Below are positions 1 to 9,532 of a DNA stretch of 49,083 nt, in pieces. Numbering within the stretch: position 1 is the first letter of the stretch; each line of letters starts with the position of its first letter. Under the pieces are notes generated by a model. That model was not told the DNA's origin and made no database searches. It saw only the letters and a list, made by a program, of their open reading frames with translations. The DNA is taken from contig JAJDAH010000170.1 in assembly GCA_029261965.1 (NCBI GenBank), positions 1 through 49,083 on the forward strand, given 5' to 3'. The position numbers were made by a program, and so were the translations under genes. Source of the DNA: Polyangiaceae bacterium. Lineage in GTDB: Bacteria > Myxococcota_A > Polyangia > Polyangiales > Polyangiaceae.

Positions 1-107
1 CGCTGCCCGCTCGTCAGAGAGGCGGTCGGCGTGCTCGACTCGGCCATCGCCAGAGGCGCGCCACAAGTGAGGGCGAGACCAAGGGCGACGGTGAAAGCGA
101 GGCGCAC
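1..107 (-). CDS. N-terminus of an exported protein (partial)
   Basis: A GTG start at 107-105 is preceded by AAGG (117-114) at a good ribosome-binding distance of six bases. The first 35 codons read as a classical Sec signal peptide: MRLAFTVALGL, a hydrophobic core, then a likely signal peptidase I site after ALAMA-like residues (P-L-A-M-A/E-S-S). The mature part then begins with a Ser/Thr-rich stretch. The gene runs off the left edge of the window, so function cannot be inferred. It lies on the same strand as the MopE-like gene that ends 114 bases upstream and may be co-transcribed with it. The call rests on the signal peptide plus the ribosome-binding site only. Confidence 0.6.
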   Translation of the reverse strand, partial: MRLAFTVALGLALTCGAPLAMAESSTPTASLTSGQ

Positions 108-221
108 GGCGCACCTTAGCAACTTTCGACTAAACGCGTGCATTCACGACCGGCAGCGCCACCGCGTTCCGCCGTCGGCGCAACGCTACATCAGGCCGGT
201 CGTTTTTTGCCGGCCAGAAGC

Positions 222-2378
222 TCAGGGATCGGTGATGAAGACCTCGAGCTGCCAGGGGCCCGAGTCCCCCTGATAGCCGTCGATCTGGACGAAGTACTCA
301 CCGGGGTCCAGCGTGACATCGAGGTAGCTCTTGTCCGGAACGAAACCCGCCGCACAGGACTGGACGAGCTCGTCTCCGGGGCAGCTCGGGCCGGCTCGCA
401 CGTTGAGCAGCGTGTTGTAGACGCTTCCTTTCATGTCGAAAACGACGCGCTTCTGCTCGGTCAGCGACAGACGCAACATTTGGTCGCGCGCGCCGCCCGC
501 GGGCTGACCACCGAGATCGCAGCCGGCGTCGTAGTCAGCGGAAGAGTTCGCTGTATTGCCCTGGAAAAATCCGCCTTCCAGCGGAATGTCGATGGCCTCG
601 GTGCAGGTGTCGGCGAACGCCACGAAAAGCGGAGGTCCCGCCGGACGGGTCAGAGCGGTCACCGTCACCGGGCTCGCCCGAAGCGATTCGGCGACGACCC
701 GATAGCTGCCCGGCGCGACGTCGTGAACGGCGGCACGATTAGGGCTCCTCGACGACGTGCCACAAGTCAGCACGTCGTCTTCGGAGGCACACGGCAACGT
801 CGCGAGGCTGATCGCCCCCGTATCCCCATCCGAGAGGCTCTGAACCAAGAGAACGTCGGTGCGCTCGGTGAGGACGAGCTCGTAGGCGGCGTCTCGAGCC
901 CCAACGCGACAGCCGAGCGACGCGTTGTCGGCGTGTCCGTCCAATGTCACGACGATACTGGTGTTCGGGACGATCGGCGGCGAGCCGTCGCAGGTCTCGT
1001 CCGGCGGCGCGACGGTAGGCGGACTGAGCTCGACAACCACGCCAACGTTCGTCGGGGCGGTGGCCGACACGGCAACGAAGTACGTCGCTGGAGGAAGCGC
1101 CCGGGCAAAAAGCCCCACGGCGTTGCTCGTCTGGCAGGTGATCTCGTCACCGCTGTCCGCGCACGCCGGGGTGCGAAGAGAAATCGAGGGCAGCCCGTTG
1201 CCGTCGAGAGATGTTGCAAAAACCTCGACATCTTGCGGAGCAGTCAACGTGAATTGGTAAACGAGATCGCCGACCAGGTCCGTGCATTCGGACGGCACAT
1301 CCGCGTCGGCGTCGATGAGCTCGACCACTTCTTGCACCCCCGGGGTGATCGCCTTCGCGGAGCCACAAGTTTCGTTGCTCGGCTTGCTCGATGCCGGGCG
1401 AAAATCCGCGGAGAGCCCCACCGTCTGGCCGACATCGGTGAAGACATACAGCGGGTAGTTCGCAGCACTGAGCTGGCGAAGCCTCAGCCGAGACACGCGG
1501 CCTCCCGTGGCCCTGGCGAAACCGCTCGCGCAGCCGATTTCAGTCGCGGCGTCACCGCACAGCGTCGCGCCGGCGAGCGCGAGATTGCCGGACGAGGTCG
1601 TCGCCACGATGTCGACGTCGATGGGTGACCCGCCACTCACGAGCAAAGCCGCGACGACGTCACGCCAGTTTCCCCCGGTTCCGGCGCAGGTCGCGGCGAG
1701 GTCCTGCTTTGCAGCGAGCGTGTCGAGTTGAAACAATCCGTCACCAGAGATCTCGAGGGGGTCCAGGCAGGTGTCGTGCTCCGGGGCCTGGCAATCGGAT
1801 TCGTCCGTGGTCCCATCACAGTCATCGTCGACGGCGTTGTTGCACACCTCCACTCCAGTGCTGGACACCGAAGGGTTCGTGTCGTTGCAGTCCCCGCCCC
1901 CATTGCAGTTCCAATCAGCGTCACCGTCTCCGTCCACGTCTCTCGGGCCGTGGGAACAAGTTTTGTCAGCTTCGACACACGCGTCGATCGTGCAGGTGTT
2001 CTCGTCGGAACAAGGAACCGGGCCGCCGGGACGGCAACCAAGCATCGGGTTGCAAATCTCGAGGCCGTTGCAGAAGACCTCGTCGAAACACAACGTATCG
2101 TCGGGAACGACGCGGCACCGCGCGAACGCTTCGTCGCACCTGTCGAACGTGCAATCGATGCCGTCGTCACACTGCTCGTCGTCGATGCACGGCCCGCCGA
2201 GAGTCGGATCGATGGCAGCGTCGGCGTCCGTGCCCGGTGGAGCTGCGTCCGCGGCGTCCATCTGGGCGACGACGTCGGCGCCTGCGTCCCGCGAGCCGAA
2301 TGGGCTCGGGACCGACGAGTTGCCGCAAGCACCCACGGTGACCGCGAGAAGGCCGGTCACGTGCCGGGGCATGGCCAT
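222..2378 (-). CDS. MopE-like lipoprotein with Cys-rich repeats and PPC-like domains
   Basis: Predicted exported protein of about 718 residues. The N-terminus MAMPRHVTGLLAVTVGAC is lipoprotein-like, with a lipobox ending at the Cys of VGAC. Next come an Ala/Asp-rich linker, a Cys-rich region with CxxxxxCDDGxxCTFDxC-type repeats, and a putative metal-binding motif of the MopE class (DVDGDGDADWNC, DCNDTNP, CNNAVDDDCDG), dense in Asp and Cys and likely to bind calcium. The C-terminal two thirds hold four beta-rich repeats that each begin with a D/E-T-C signature (HDTC, NETC, DETC, ADTC) and resemble PPC or other adhesive beta-sandwich modules. A longer frame upstream was not used: ATG 2378 fits the lipoprotein signal and has TACCAT (2391-2386) seven bases before it. 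Likely a surface-exposed protein; its ligand is unknown. Confidence 0.8.
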   Translation of the reverse strand: MAMPRHVTGLLAVTVGACGNSSVPSPFGSRDAGADVVAQMDAADAAPPGTDADAAIDPTLGGPCIDDEQCDDGIDCTFDRCDEAFARCRVVPDDTLCFDEVFCNGLEICNPMLGCRPGGPVPCSDENTCTIDACVEADKTCSHGPRDVDGDGDADWNCNGGGDCNDTNPSVSSTGVEVCNNAVDDDCDGTTDESDCQAPEHDTCLDPLEISGDGLFQLDTLAAKQDLAATCAGTGGNWRDVVAALLVSGGSPIDVDIVATTSSGNLALAGATLCGDAATEIGCASGFARATGGRVSRLRLRQLSAANYPLYVFTDVGQTVGLSADFRPASSKPSNETCGSAKAITPGVQEVVELIDADADVPSECTDLVGDLVYQFTLTAPQDVEVFATSLDGNGLPSISLRTPACADSGDEITCQTSNAVGLFARALPPATYFVAVSATAPTNVGVVVELSPPTVAPPDETCDGSPPIVPNTSIVVTLDGHADNASLGCRVGARDAAYELVLTERTDVLLVQSLSDGDTGAISLATLPCASEDDVLTCGTSSRSPNRAAVHDVAPGSYRVVAESLRASPVTVTALTRPAGPPLFVAFADTCTEAIDIPLEGGFFQGNTANSSADYDAGCDLGGQPAGGARDQMLRLSLTEQKRVVFDMKGSVYNTLLNVRAGPSCPGDELVQSCAAGFVPDKSYLDVTLDPGEYFVQIDGYQGDSGPWQLEVFITDP

Positions 2379-2385
2379 CCGCACA

Positions 2386-2391
2386 ATGGTA
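2386..2391 (-). promoter_or_regulatory. Putative -10 element for a leaderless transcript
   Basis: TACCAT on the minus strand lies 7 bases before the ATG at 2378, and no Shine-Dalgarno sequence lies between them. This is one of several such placements in the window. Transcription would begin at or very near the start codon. Confidence 0.4.
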
Positions 2392-2482
2392 GTCCGTCGA
2401 CGGGCGCCGGGCATCCTCGGGGCGGGGAATCGCGTCAGAACACCGACCAATCGAGAAAGCGGCTGCACGCCCGGATTCGCCC

Positions 2483-3883
2483 ATGGCAGACTGGTGGCCC
2501 TTGAGCCAGGACCGCCTCACACGCCAGGAGCTGAGCTGGCTACTCGCCCAGGAAGCCCGCTCCGCCGCTACGGCCCTTCGAAGGGGCGTCACGTCGCAAG
2601 GCGAGGCGCCCCCTCCTTCGTCGGCCTCGACGGAGATGGCCAAGATCGACATCAAGGAGGCGCCCGCGGTCGACGCGACGTTGGATGCGCTCGACGCCTC
2701 CATCGGGTTGCTCAGTGATCTGCAGTCCGCGGCGCCGAGCAAGGCACGACGGGGACGGATCGATCTGGCTTCGCTCCTTTACGAAGTGGCCCCGAACGCT
2801 CGCATCACGATGGAGCCTGGAGCAGGAACCGAAGTCTTCGGGGATGAAGCCGATCTGCGGCGCATGCTTCACGTGCTCGTCAGCGAAACGAGCAATCCCG
2901 CCGAGGCTGCCGCGCCCGAGATCAGCATTCGTCGAGAGAAGAGCTGGGTCAGGATCAGCGTCGAGCTCGGTCCCGATAGCTCGTCGACGACGACGATGGA
3001 GCGCCGATGGCTCAGCCGCATGTCGGTTCGGCACGGCGGCCGCCTCGAGCTGGTTAGCGGAACCCAATCTCTCCTGCTACCGGCAGACGCCTCGACCGAA
3101 GAGGTCGACGACCTGCGCAAAGAGCTCGAACAGGCCCAGCAGCTAGGCGAAGCCTACGCCCGCGAGCTCGCTACCGCGATGTCAGCCGGTGACGTGCAAA
3201 CCAGCTCCGCAGAAGTCCCGGCGAGCAGCGAGCGATTCGAGGCCATGGTGACTCTCGCAGCCGGGCTGGGGCGTGCACTGCGACAGGTGTTCGAGGAGTT
3301 GCGATCCCAGTCCCAAGAAGCAAGTCAGACCCTGGGGGAGTCGGCGAGCCTGACTCGAGAGCTCGGTCGGCTGACGTCCACGGGCTACGAAATCGTCGGG
3401 GAGCTCTCGAGGCTCGGCGGCTGTGGCCTGGACGAATCGAACAAACCCTTGGATCTCAGTGCTCTCGTCCGCGAGATTGTGCAGGACGCGGAGGGGCGCG
3501 CCGCGCGCCACGGCGTCAGGCTCGAAATTGCCGCTAGCGACGGCGTGAGTGCCAACGTTCGTGTATCCGCCATCTCGTTGCTGCTGCGCTCACTGGTGGA
3601 CCATGCGGTGGCTGCAGCCCCGAAAGACGGCGTCGTGCACATCGGGCTCAGAACGGGAAAGAGCGTCGCCGTGCTCACCGTCGACGATCCGGGCCCTTCG
3701 GTGCCACGGGCATCGAGATCGGCTCTCTTGAACCACCAAACCGATCCGTCGGCACTCGGCCGGCCGGCGGGCGTCGCGCTCGTCGTGGCCAACGCCGCTT
3801 CGAGCTACCTCGATGGCACCCTGGCTCTGACCGAAACCGAAGAGGGCACGTGCCGGGTCGAGGTCAAGCTCCCGGCCCCGTAG
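2483..3883 (+). CDS. Degenerate histidine-kinase-like protein with two HATPase-like domains
   Basis: Soluble 466-residue protein with no signal peptide or membrane segment. An N-terminal helix (LTRQELSWLLAQEARSAATA) leads into a first HATPase-like region (about 85-200, with an N-box-like DEADLRRMLHVLVSE). A coiled coil follows (about 205-235), then a helical segment where a dimerisation/phosphotransfer domain would be expected, then a second HATPase-like region (about 320-466, with LLLRSLVDHAVAAAPKDG and VDDPGPSVP). No phosphoacceptor His with an H-E/D-x-R-x-P context is visible in either helical segment, and the ATP-binding boxes are weak: the N-box Asn is not apparent and the G1 box reads DDPGPS. 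A single-domain receiver follows 68 bases downstream, suggesting a signalling pair. It may be a scaffold or an anti-sigma-like ATPase rather than an active kinase. Confidence 0.7.
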   Translation: MADWWPLSQDRLTRQELSWLLAQEARSAATALRRGVTSQGEAPPPSSASTEMAKIDIKEAPAVDATLDALDASIGLLSDLQSAAPSKARRGRIDLASLLYEVAPNARITMEPGAGTEVFGDEADLRRMLHVLVSETSNPAEAAAPEISIRREKSWVRISVELGPDSSSTTTMERRWLSRMSVRHGGRLELVSGTQSLLLPADASTEEVDDLRKELEQAQQLGEAYARELATAMSAGDVQTSSAEVPASSERFEAMVTLAAGLGRALRQVFEELRSQSQEASQTLGESASLTRELGRLTSTGYEIVGELSRLGGCGLDESNKPLDLSALVREIVQDAEGRAARHGVRLEIAASDGVSANVRVSAISLLLRSLVDHAVAAAPKDGVVHIGLRTGKSVAVLTVDDPGPSVPRASRSALLNHQTDPSALGRPAGVALVVANAASSYLDGTLALTETEEGTCRVEVKLPAP

Positions 3884-3937
3884 AAAGCCCCTTCAAGGCT
3901 CAAAACTTCGATCAACCCGGGGTGACTCGCGCCGTGG

Positions 3938-3943
3938 TAGGCT
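3938..3943 (+). promoter_or_regulatory. Putative extended -10 element before the receiver gene
   Basis: TGGTAGGCT (TG at 3935-3936, hexamer 3938-3943) ends 8 bases before ATG 3952. No Shine-Dalgarno sequence lies in between. This fits an independent leaderless transcript for the receiver gene, although read-through from the upstream gene is also possible. Confidence 0.35.
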
Positions 3944-3951
3944 CGATTTCG

Positions 3952-4329
3952 ATGCGGATTCTCATTTGCGAGGACCAAGATTCGATCCGCCGGATGATCG
4001 AGGCACTCGTCGAAGCCCGTGGGTACGAGGTCACGGCCGTGGCCTCTGGCACCAAGGCAATCGACGTCGCGATGACCGAGTCGCCCGACATCGTCCTGTT
4101 GGATTTGATGCTTCCCGGCCAGTACGACGGTTGGGAGGTCTGTCGAAGACTCCGGAGTGATCCGGCGACCAAGGAAGTCCCGGTCGTGATCATCAGCGCG
4201 CTCGACGACCCTGACTCTCGAAAGAAGGCCGCCGACGCCGGCGCCAACGCCTACTACACGAAACCGTTCAGCCCGATCGCATTGCTCAAGGAAATCGACC
4301 GCATCAAAGAGCAGTTGACCAAGGGTTGA
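3952..4329 (+). CDS. Single-domain response regulator (CheY-like)
   Basis: A 125-residue receiver domain with no output domain. The acidic pair is at ED 7-8 (LICEDQ), the phosphoacceptor Asp at about 51 (IVLLDLMLPG), the Ser/Thr switch in VVIISAL, and the conserved Lys in YYTKPFSP near 103. All residues needed for Mg-dependent phosphorylation are present. The start ATG 3952 puts the first beta strand directly at the N-terminus (MRILICED), as in the family. An in-frame extension upstream would overlap the preceding gene and has no domain support. It probably receives phosphate from, or is sensed by, a partner kinase. The adjacent upstream protein lacks a recognisable phosphoacceptor His, so the real donor may be encoded elsewhere. 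Confidence 0.9.
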   Translation: MRILICEDQDSIRRMIEALVEARGYEVTAVASGTKAIDVAMTESPDIVLLDLMLPGQYDGWEVCRRLRSDPATKEVPVVIISALDDPDSRKKAADAGANAYYTKPFSPIALLKEIDRIKEQLTKG

Positions 4330-4348
4330 CCGCCCGAGGCCGCGAGCT

Positions 4349-4738
4349 TCAGGACTTGAGCAAGTTGAGGTGCTGCTGGGCGCGAGTCTCGGCCGACTGA
4401 ATGATCGCCTGCGCTTCGCTCGGCGGAATTCGTAACTTGTCGCACAGGTCGTCGAGCAGCTCTTTTTCCTTCTCGTCCTGCTCCCCGTCGATGAACGTGA
4501 TCATGACGGCGTGATTCAACAGGACGCGGCGATCGTCTGCGCTGAGATCGGTCAGCGGAATGTCGTCGAGCGTTTTCAACGTCTCGGCGAACTTGCGAAC
4601 TTCGAGCTTCTCGCTCGGCGTAGCCTCGAAGGCGGCGAGGAATGCTTCGATGACGTCCTTTTCCTCTTCGGCCACGCGACCATCGGCCCACGCAACGCTC
4701 ACGAGTCCTTTGAGGATAGCCAAATTCTGCGGATGCAT
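4349..4738 (-). CDS. TerB-like (tellurite-resistance/DjlA-type) helical protein
   Basis: A 129-residue all-helical protein. It shows the TerB/DjlA N-domain pattern of two related halves rich in acidic residues: LVSVAWADGRVAEEEKDVIE near residues 10-30 and VMITFIDGEQDEKEKELLDD near 78-97. Each resembles an A-x-x-D-G-x-x-x-x-x-E metal-binding turn, so divalent-metal binding is plausible. No membrane segment is present. TerB-like domains occur in stress and membrane-associated complexes; no ter partners are visible here, so the role is unassigned. It is convergent with the receiver gene (19-base gap) and co-directional with the acidic protein upstream of it. Confidence 0.75.
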   Translation of the reverse strand: MHPQNLAILKGLVSVAWADGRVAEEEKDVIEAFLAAFEATPSEKLEVRKFAETLKTLDDIPLTDLSADDRRVLLNHAVMITFIDGEQDEKEKELLDDLCDKLRIPPSEAQAIIQSAETRAQQHLNLLKS

Positions 4739-4795
4739 GAGGGGCAGAATCGCACAACCCGTGGCGACGTCAACGGCAGGAATTTTTCGCGAAAA

Positions 4796-6675
4796 TTACG
4801 AGCGACCGCCGCCAGCGACGCGGGGGGGCAACACCGTCGCGTCGAGACCGACCATTTCTTTCAGATCGCGAGCCACGTCTTGATCGGGTCGATCGAGTGT
4901 TTTGCTGAAACGTTCGAGTAGATCGGCCACATCACTCTTCCGCGGCGGGATCGACGATGGGGCTTGCGATTCGGGCCACGGCGGCAAGGGTGTGCCAGGC
5001 CTGACGGCTCGCACGACACCGCTCGGGGTCAGCGCTTCGGCCGGAGTCTCCTCGGGCAGCGCTTCCGTCAGCGGAGCATCACTGTGGTCCTCGAGGCGGT
5101 CGGGCGCCGCATCCCCCAGCTGCGCCGCATCCCCGACCTCGTCCGCAATCTCATCGCGTTGACCCGGTGGCCGCGCGTCGGGTTCGTCGTCGGCCGCCTC
5201 GTGACAAAGCGCCTCGCTGAACTCGACCTCTTCCCGTGTCGTGGCGCCCTCGCGCCCCGACACTTCGGTGCTTTCGAAGCCACCAAGCGGCGTCGCTGTC
5301 CCTCGAAGCGACGAGTCGGTGGCATCGACCGGCTCGGCATCGAATTCGCGAGGTAGCTCGTCCGGGAGCCCGCCGTCCGCCGATGTCACATCCGGCATGC
5401 GCTCGGTAGCGTCTACACCACCGAGCTCGAGCGGTCCTTCTGGGGGCTCGTCGAGCACCTCGAAGACCCCATCTGCTGCCACCTCTGCTGCCACCTCTGC
5501 TGCCACCTCGGGACCACGAAAGCTCGATCCCCCAGCCTCGTCGAGCTCGACCACCGGGACGTCGCCGTCCGCCGCGGCAAAGGAGCCCAGAGGTGGGGTC
5601 TGGTCACGCAGACGCTCGGCCACCTGTGCCACCTGCGGGATTTCGTCGGACATCGACTCAATCGCCGGGACGGCGGCGGGTGTGCTTTCTTGCGCGCTCG
5701 TCTCGACCGAGGCGGGGGACAGGGACGAATCCTCGCCACGCTCGGGCACCGGCTCGGCACGCTCGGGCACTGGCTCGCCACGCTCGGGCACCGGCTCGCG
5801 CGCCGCCTCCGCCGGCGGAACTTCGGACGACTCGAAAAAGACATCGATCTCGACATCGACTTCTTCGGATATCTGTTCGCCGAAGGCGTGCTCAGGCTCC
5901 TCGGGCGCTGGTGGCACCTCGCTCGCGACCTCCGGCAGCATCAGCGTGGCCAGCCGGCGCGACCGGGGACCCTCGGGCCGCGTGATCTCGCTCGGAGCCA
6001 GCGGGCTCGACTCCGAATCCGGGTCGAGCGCGCCGTCCAGGTCACTCGCCGCCAGTGCGCCAGAGGGCCCGAGCTCGGCCGGCGCGGATTCTGGCGCTTC
6101 CGAGAACGGGGTGACCGCCAGGGGCACCGATGAAACGGTCATCGGACTCGGCGCTGGATCACAGCGCGGGGCCAATGTGGGCTCGCGTGTAGCGACGTCG
6201 GGGGGCGCGGCCGCGCCCGGGCGAGCCAGCGCTCGATGCTCGGCCCGCGCCGAAGCCAAGTCGAGGCTCGGCGCCGCACGACTCGTCTCGCGGGCGAGCC
6301 GCGCCAGCGCGCGCCGACCCGCGGCTCGGTTGACCGGAATCAAAGCGGCTTCGATCTCGCGCACCAGAGCCGGCGGGCCGCCGCCAGGCCGTTTTCGGCT
6401 CGCGCGCCGCAGGGCTGGCGCGCCGGCGCTGGCCACCTCGAGCAGCGCGCTCAACAGCTGCCTGAGCGAAGCCTCGGCCTGCTCGAGCGACGCTGCGGTG
6501 CCGCCGGTGATTTGAATCGAGCCATCGTCGTGGAGTTGGACGTGGTCCGGATCGACGATGCGTGGCGCGCCGCCCAGCTGCTCGCTCGTGCCGAGAACCA
6601 AATAGCCGGCAATTTCCCCGACAACCGGTGCGCGTCGAGCCGCGGCCGCCGCAAGCACTTCGATGAGAGTAACGC

Positions 6676-6679
<4 letters not shown>
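4796..6679 (-). CDS. Low-complexity acidic Pro/Glu/Ala-rich protein of unknown function
   Basis: A 627-residue protein. Only the first ~130 residues look folded: [13 protein letters not shown], then a beta-rich [14 protein letters not shown] segment and two helices. That short part is faintly reminiscent of a protein-kinase C-lobe (H-x-x-P-x-x-V-x-L-x-x-D-G) but has no catalytic residues; this is a weak inference. The remainder is disordered, acidic and Pro-rich, with near-perfect tandem repeats ([12 protein letters not shown]-type and [14 protein letters not shown]) encoded by tandem DNA repeats. A short ordered C-terminus ([19 protein letters not shown]) follows. The start codon overlaps the hisF stop (bases 6676-6679), so the two are translationally coupled. 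There is no signal peptide or membrane segment. It may be a cytoplasmic scaffold. Confidence 0.7.
5472..5507. repeat. Three perfect 12-bp tandem repeats inside a coding region
   Basis: The unit TCTGCTGCCACC occurs three times head to tail without mismatch. On the minus strand it encodes repeated AEVA steps in the disordered part of the acidic protein. In-frame repeat number could change by slippage without breaking the gene. Confidence 0.9.
5736..5798. repeat. Three 21-bp tandem repeats inside a coding region
   Basis: Three copies of a 21-bp unit (first copy begins CCACGCTCGGGCACC) at 5736-5756, 5757-5777 and 5778-5798, with one or two mismatches in the middle copy. On the minus strand each encodes a PER(G/A)EPV heptad. 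The unit is a multiple of three, so the reading frame is preserved. Confidence 0.9.
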
Positions 6680-7446
<767 letters not shown>

Positions 7447-7544
7447 GCTTCGGGCTCCGACCCCATATCGGAGGCGACCACGATCGGACAAAGTCCTGAC
7501 GAATTTGGCCAGCTCGGCGACTGGGAACGGGGTGGGGCAGCGCG

Positions 7545-7550
7545 TATATT
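7545..7550 (+). promoter_or_regulatory. Putative -10 element (TATATT) for a leaderless operon
   Basis: TATATT ends 8 bases before ATG 7559, with no Shine-Dalgarno sequence in between. It lies in the 112-base divergent spacer between hisF and the zinc-ribbon/kinase operon. The same TATATTGCC string occurs at 38736, again just before a start codon. Confidence 0.5.
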
Positions 7551-7558
7551 GCCGGGCA

Positions 7559-9532
7559 ATGGTCGCCTGCCCGCACTGCCGGTCCCTCAACGAGCCGGGC
7601 AGGCCGATCTGCGGTAAATGCGGCTCGGTCATGGGCCCAGCGCCGGACTTCGCTAAGCAGACTCTGTTGGGAATCGCGAACGTGGGTACGGCCCCGGCGG
7701 GAAACGCCCCACTGCCGGTGGCTTCGGCTCAGACGCAGGTGGGCCATGCCCCACCTGCCGCTGTTCCGCCCACGGTGATCGACGTGCCAGCCCAACCGCC
7801 CGTTGGCCCAGGAGGTCACCCGCCTCGGTACACCGATGGCTCGAGTCCAAGCGGGGTCGCCACGACCGAGCCAGACGAGCCCGCGATCAAGCAAACGATG
7901 ATGGGCATCGCTCCAGCAGCGCACGGCCCACCGGTAGCGTCAGCATCGCCGGCGTCCGCCGACACGCCCGGGTCCGAGCTGACAACGACACGCCGCCTCC
8001 AGAGCGAAAAACCGACGATGATGGGCACCCCGCGCCTGGGCAGCCTGGCTCCCGGGCTCGGCACCGATGCCCCCCATCAGCCGCTCTCTGACCGCCCGCA
8101 TCTGGGACACCAACTCGAGCGCCCGCAAGAGGAAGCGCACCGGCCCGCGCCAGTGTCGGTCAGCGACATGGAGACTATCCTTCGCCCGTCATCGGACCCC
8201 AAAGAGGAGGCCGTAAGAAGGGTCGCATGGAGAGAGCCCGCTCGCCGCCAGCGGCCTTCAGCCACGAAGCCCGAGCGGGAACGGAAAGCCGAGCCGCGGG
8301 GAATCGAGCCGACCACCGAAGACCTCGCCGTGCTCCCGCGCTCGCGGAAGCTTTCGAAATCCGCGTGGCTCGGCCTGGCGGGAGCGGGCGGGACCGTCGC
8401 CGTCTTGGCGACGTTATTCGCCCTTTGGCCAACCGCACCGGATATCGCAGGGGCGGTCAAAACCGACGCCGACGGCAAAGAAAAACTCGAGCTCACTTGC
8501 CAGGGCTGCCCCGACGGATCGACGCTCAGCGTCGGCGGCGTGAGAGGCAGCGTGCGAGGCAAGGTCACCGAGCTCGACGCGGCCTCGACTCTGCACGTCG
8601 GAAAAAACGAGGTCGACGTCGTTGTCGAGCGCGAGGGCGGTGACCGCGACGAAGTACCCATCGAAGTCTTCGTCAACTACCGGATCCGAGGTGACTTCTC
8701 TGGCCTCGATGCCTCCCGGCCGAAGTTCGACGTCAACGTCGAGGCCGTCCCGGACACCGTCGTCGTCGTCGACGGGAAACCCGTGAAGCTCGACAGCTCG
8801 GGAAAAGGACGGGTGGAGATCGACGTCACGAAGGATTTGACCGGCCCGAAGGCCAAGATGAGCAAGCTCGTCCGCGCCGTCCCCTATTCGGCGACCGCAT
8901 CGGGCATGGAGAAAGAAGAGGGGGCCGTCACGCTTTCTACCTTGGTCACGCCTCTGGTGGTCACGGCACCGGGTAGCCGGACGGTGATCGGCGGGGCACA
9001 CTTCATGCTGGCCGGCAAGACCGACCAGCGGGGCACGGTCACCGTGTCGGGTCGACCGATTACCGTGGACGCGCAGGGGCGATTCGCTCAACTCATGAAT
9101 GTTTCGGCCGTTGGAGAAACGACCATTACTGTGCGCGCGACTTCACCCAAGCAGGCCCCGCGTCTGGTGCCGATCCACGTGAAACGAGTCCAAAATCTGA
9201 GCGCCGAAGCGGCCCGATTCCGAAAGCAAGCCACGACGCTCTACTCGGCCATCCGCGCCGACCTAGCTTCGAAAAAGGGGTGGAAAGTAGCGCTAACGGG
9301 CGCGGTCGCCGAAATCCGACAAGCCGATCACGCGACCGTGATCCTGATGAATGTCGAGGACGGCTGTGAGAGGCCACCGTGCCAGGCGCGCCTCGTCTAT
9401 GGTCGCTCGACGAAGGTCGCGATGGGCTCGAGAGTCGAAGCATTCGGCCGCGTCATCGGTGCACACCGGTCGAGGCGCGGCGACATCCCCGACGTCTCCG
9501 TGGACTTTCTGGTTCATGCGGGGTCCCCGTGA
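7559..9532 (+). CDS. Zinc-ribbon, single-TM protein with K-x-T-(L/M)-(L/M)-G repeats
   Basis: A 657-residue protein. An N-terminal zinc ribbon has Cys at 4, 7, 18 and 21 (CPHC...CGKC). A Pro/Ala-rich cytoplasmic linker contains three matching motifs, KQTLLGIA (Thr35), KQTMMGIA (Thr113) and KPTMMGTP (Thr153). One membrane helix follows near 270-292 ([20 protein letters not shown]). The extracytoplasmic part is beta-rich (Ig-like segments such as [20 protein letters not shown]) and ends in a compact domain with CERPPC. The gene overlaps the downstream Ser/Thr kinase by four bases (GTGA), so the two are coupled. The conserved Thr motifs on the kinase side of the membrane are plausible phosphorylation or FHA-binding sites; that is inference. 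The family name is not known to me. Confidence 0.8.
   Translation: MVACPHCRSLNEPGRPICGKCGSVMGPAPDFAKQTLLGIANVGTAPAGNAPLPVASAQTQVGHAPPAAVPPTVIDVPAQPPVGPGGHPPRYTDGSSPSGVATTEPDEPAIKQTMMGIAPAAHGPPVASASPASADTPGSELTTTRRLQSEKPTMMGTPRLGSLAPGLGTDAPHQPLSDRPHLGHQLERPQEEAHRPAPVSVSDMETILRPSSDPKEEAVRRVAWREPARRQRPSATKPERERKAEPRGIEPTTEDLAVLPRSRKLSKSAWLGLAGAGGTVAVLATLFALWPTAPDIAGAVKTDADGKEKLELTCQGCPDGSTLSVGGVRGSVRGKVTELDAASTLHVGKNEVDVVVEREGGDRDEVPIEVFVNYRIRGDFSGLDASRPKFDVNVEAVPDTVVVVDGKPVKLDSSGKGRVEIDVTKDLTGPKAKMSKLVRAVPYSATASGMEKEEGAVTLSTLVTPLVVTAPGSRTVIGGAHFMLAGKTDQRGTVTVSGRPITVDAQGRFAQLMNVSAVGETTITVRATSPKQAPRLVPIHVKRVQNLSAEAARFRKQATTLYSAIRADLASKKGWKVALTGAVAEIRQADHATVILMNVEDGCERPPCQARLVYGRSTKVAMGSRVEAFGRVIGAHRSRRGDIPDVSVDFLVHAGSP

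Noticed and set aside
194-215. Hairpin GGCCGG/CCGGCC just after the MopE-like gene
   Set aside because: On the minus strand the A-rich part falls in the loop and no T tract follows the stem, so it is not a convincing terminator.
138-1628. A 496-codon open frame on the plus strand opposite the MopE-like gene
   Set aside because: It is Arg/Gly/Val-rich shadow sequence with no domain, signal or ribosome-binding site, while the minus strand encodes clear Cys and Asp motifs.
5472-5798. Tandem repeats that could be mistaken for a CRISPR-like array
   Set aside because: The units are 12 and 21 bp, directly adjacent with no spacers, and lie in frame inside a coding region.
5241-6515. A long Ser/Gly/Ala-rich plus-strand frame opposite the acidic protein
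   Set aside because: Its low-complexity composition is just the complement of the repeats in the minus-strand gene, and it has no start signal. The minus-strand gene is coupled to hisF.
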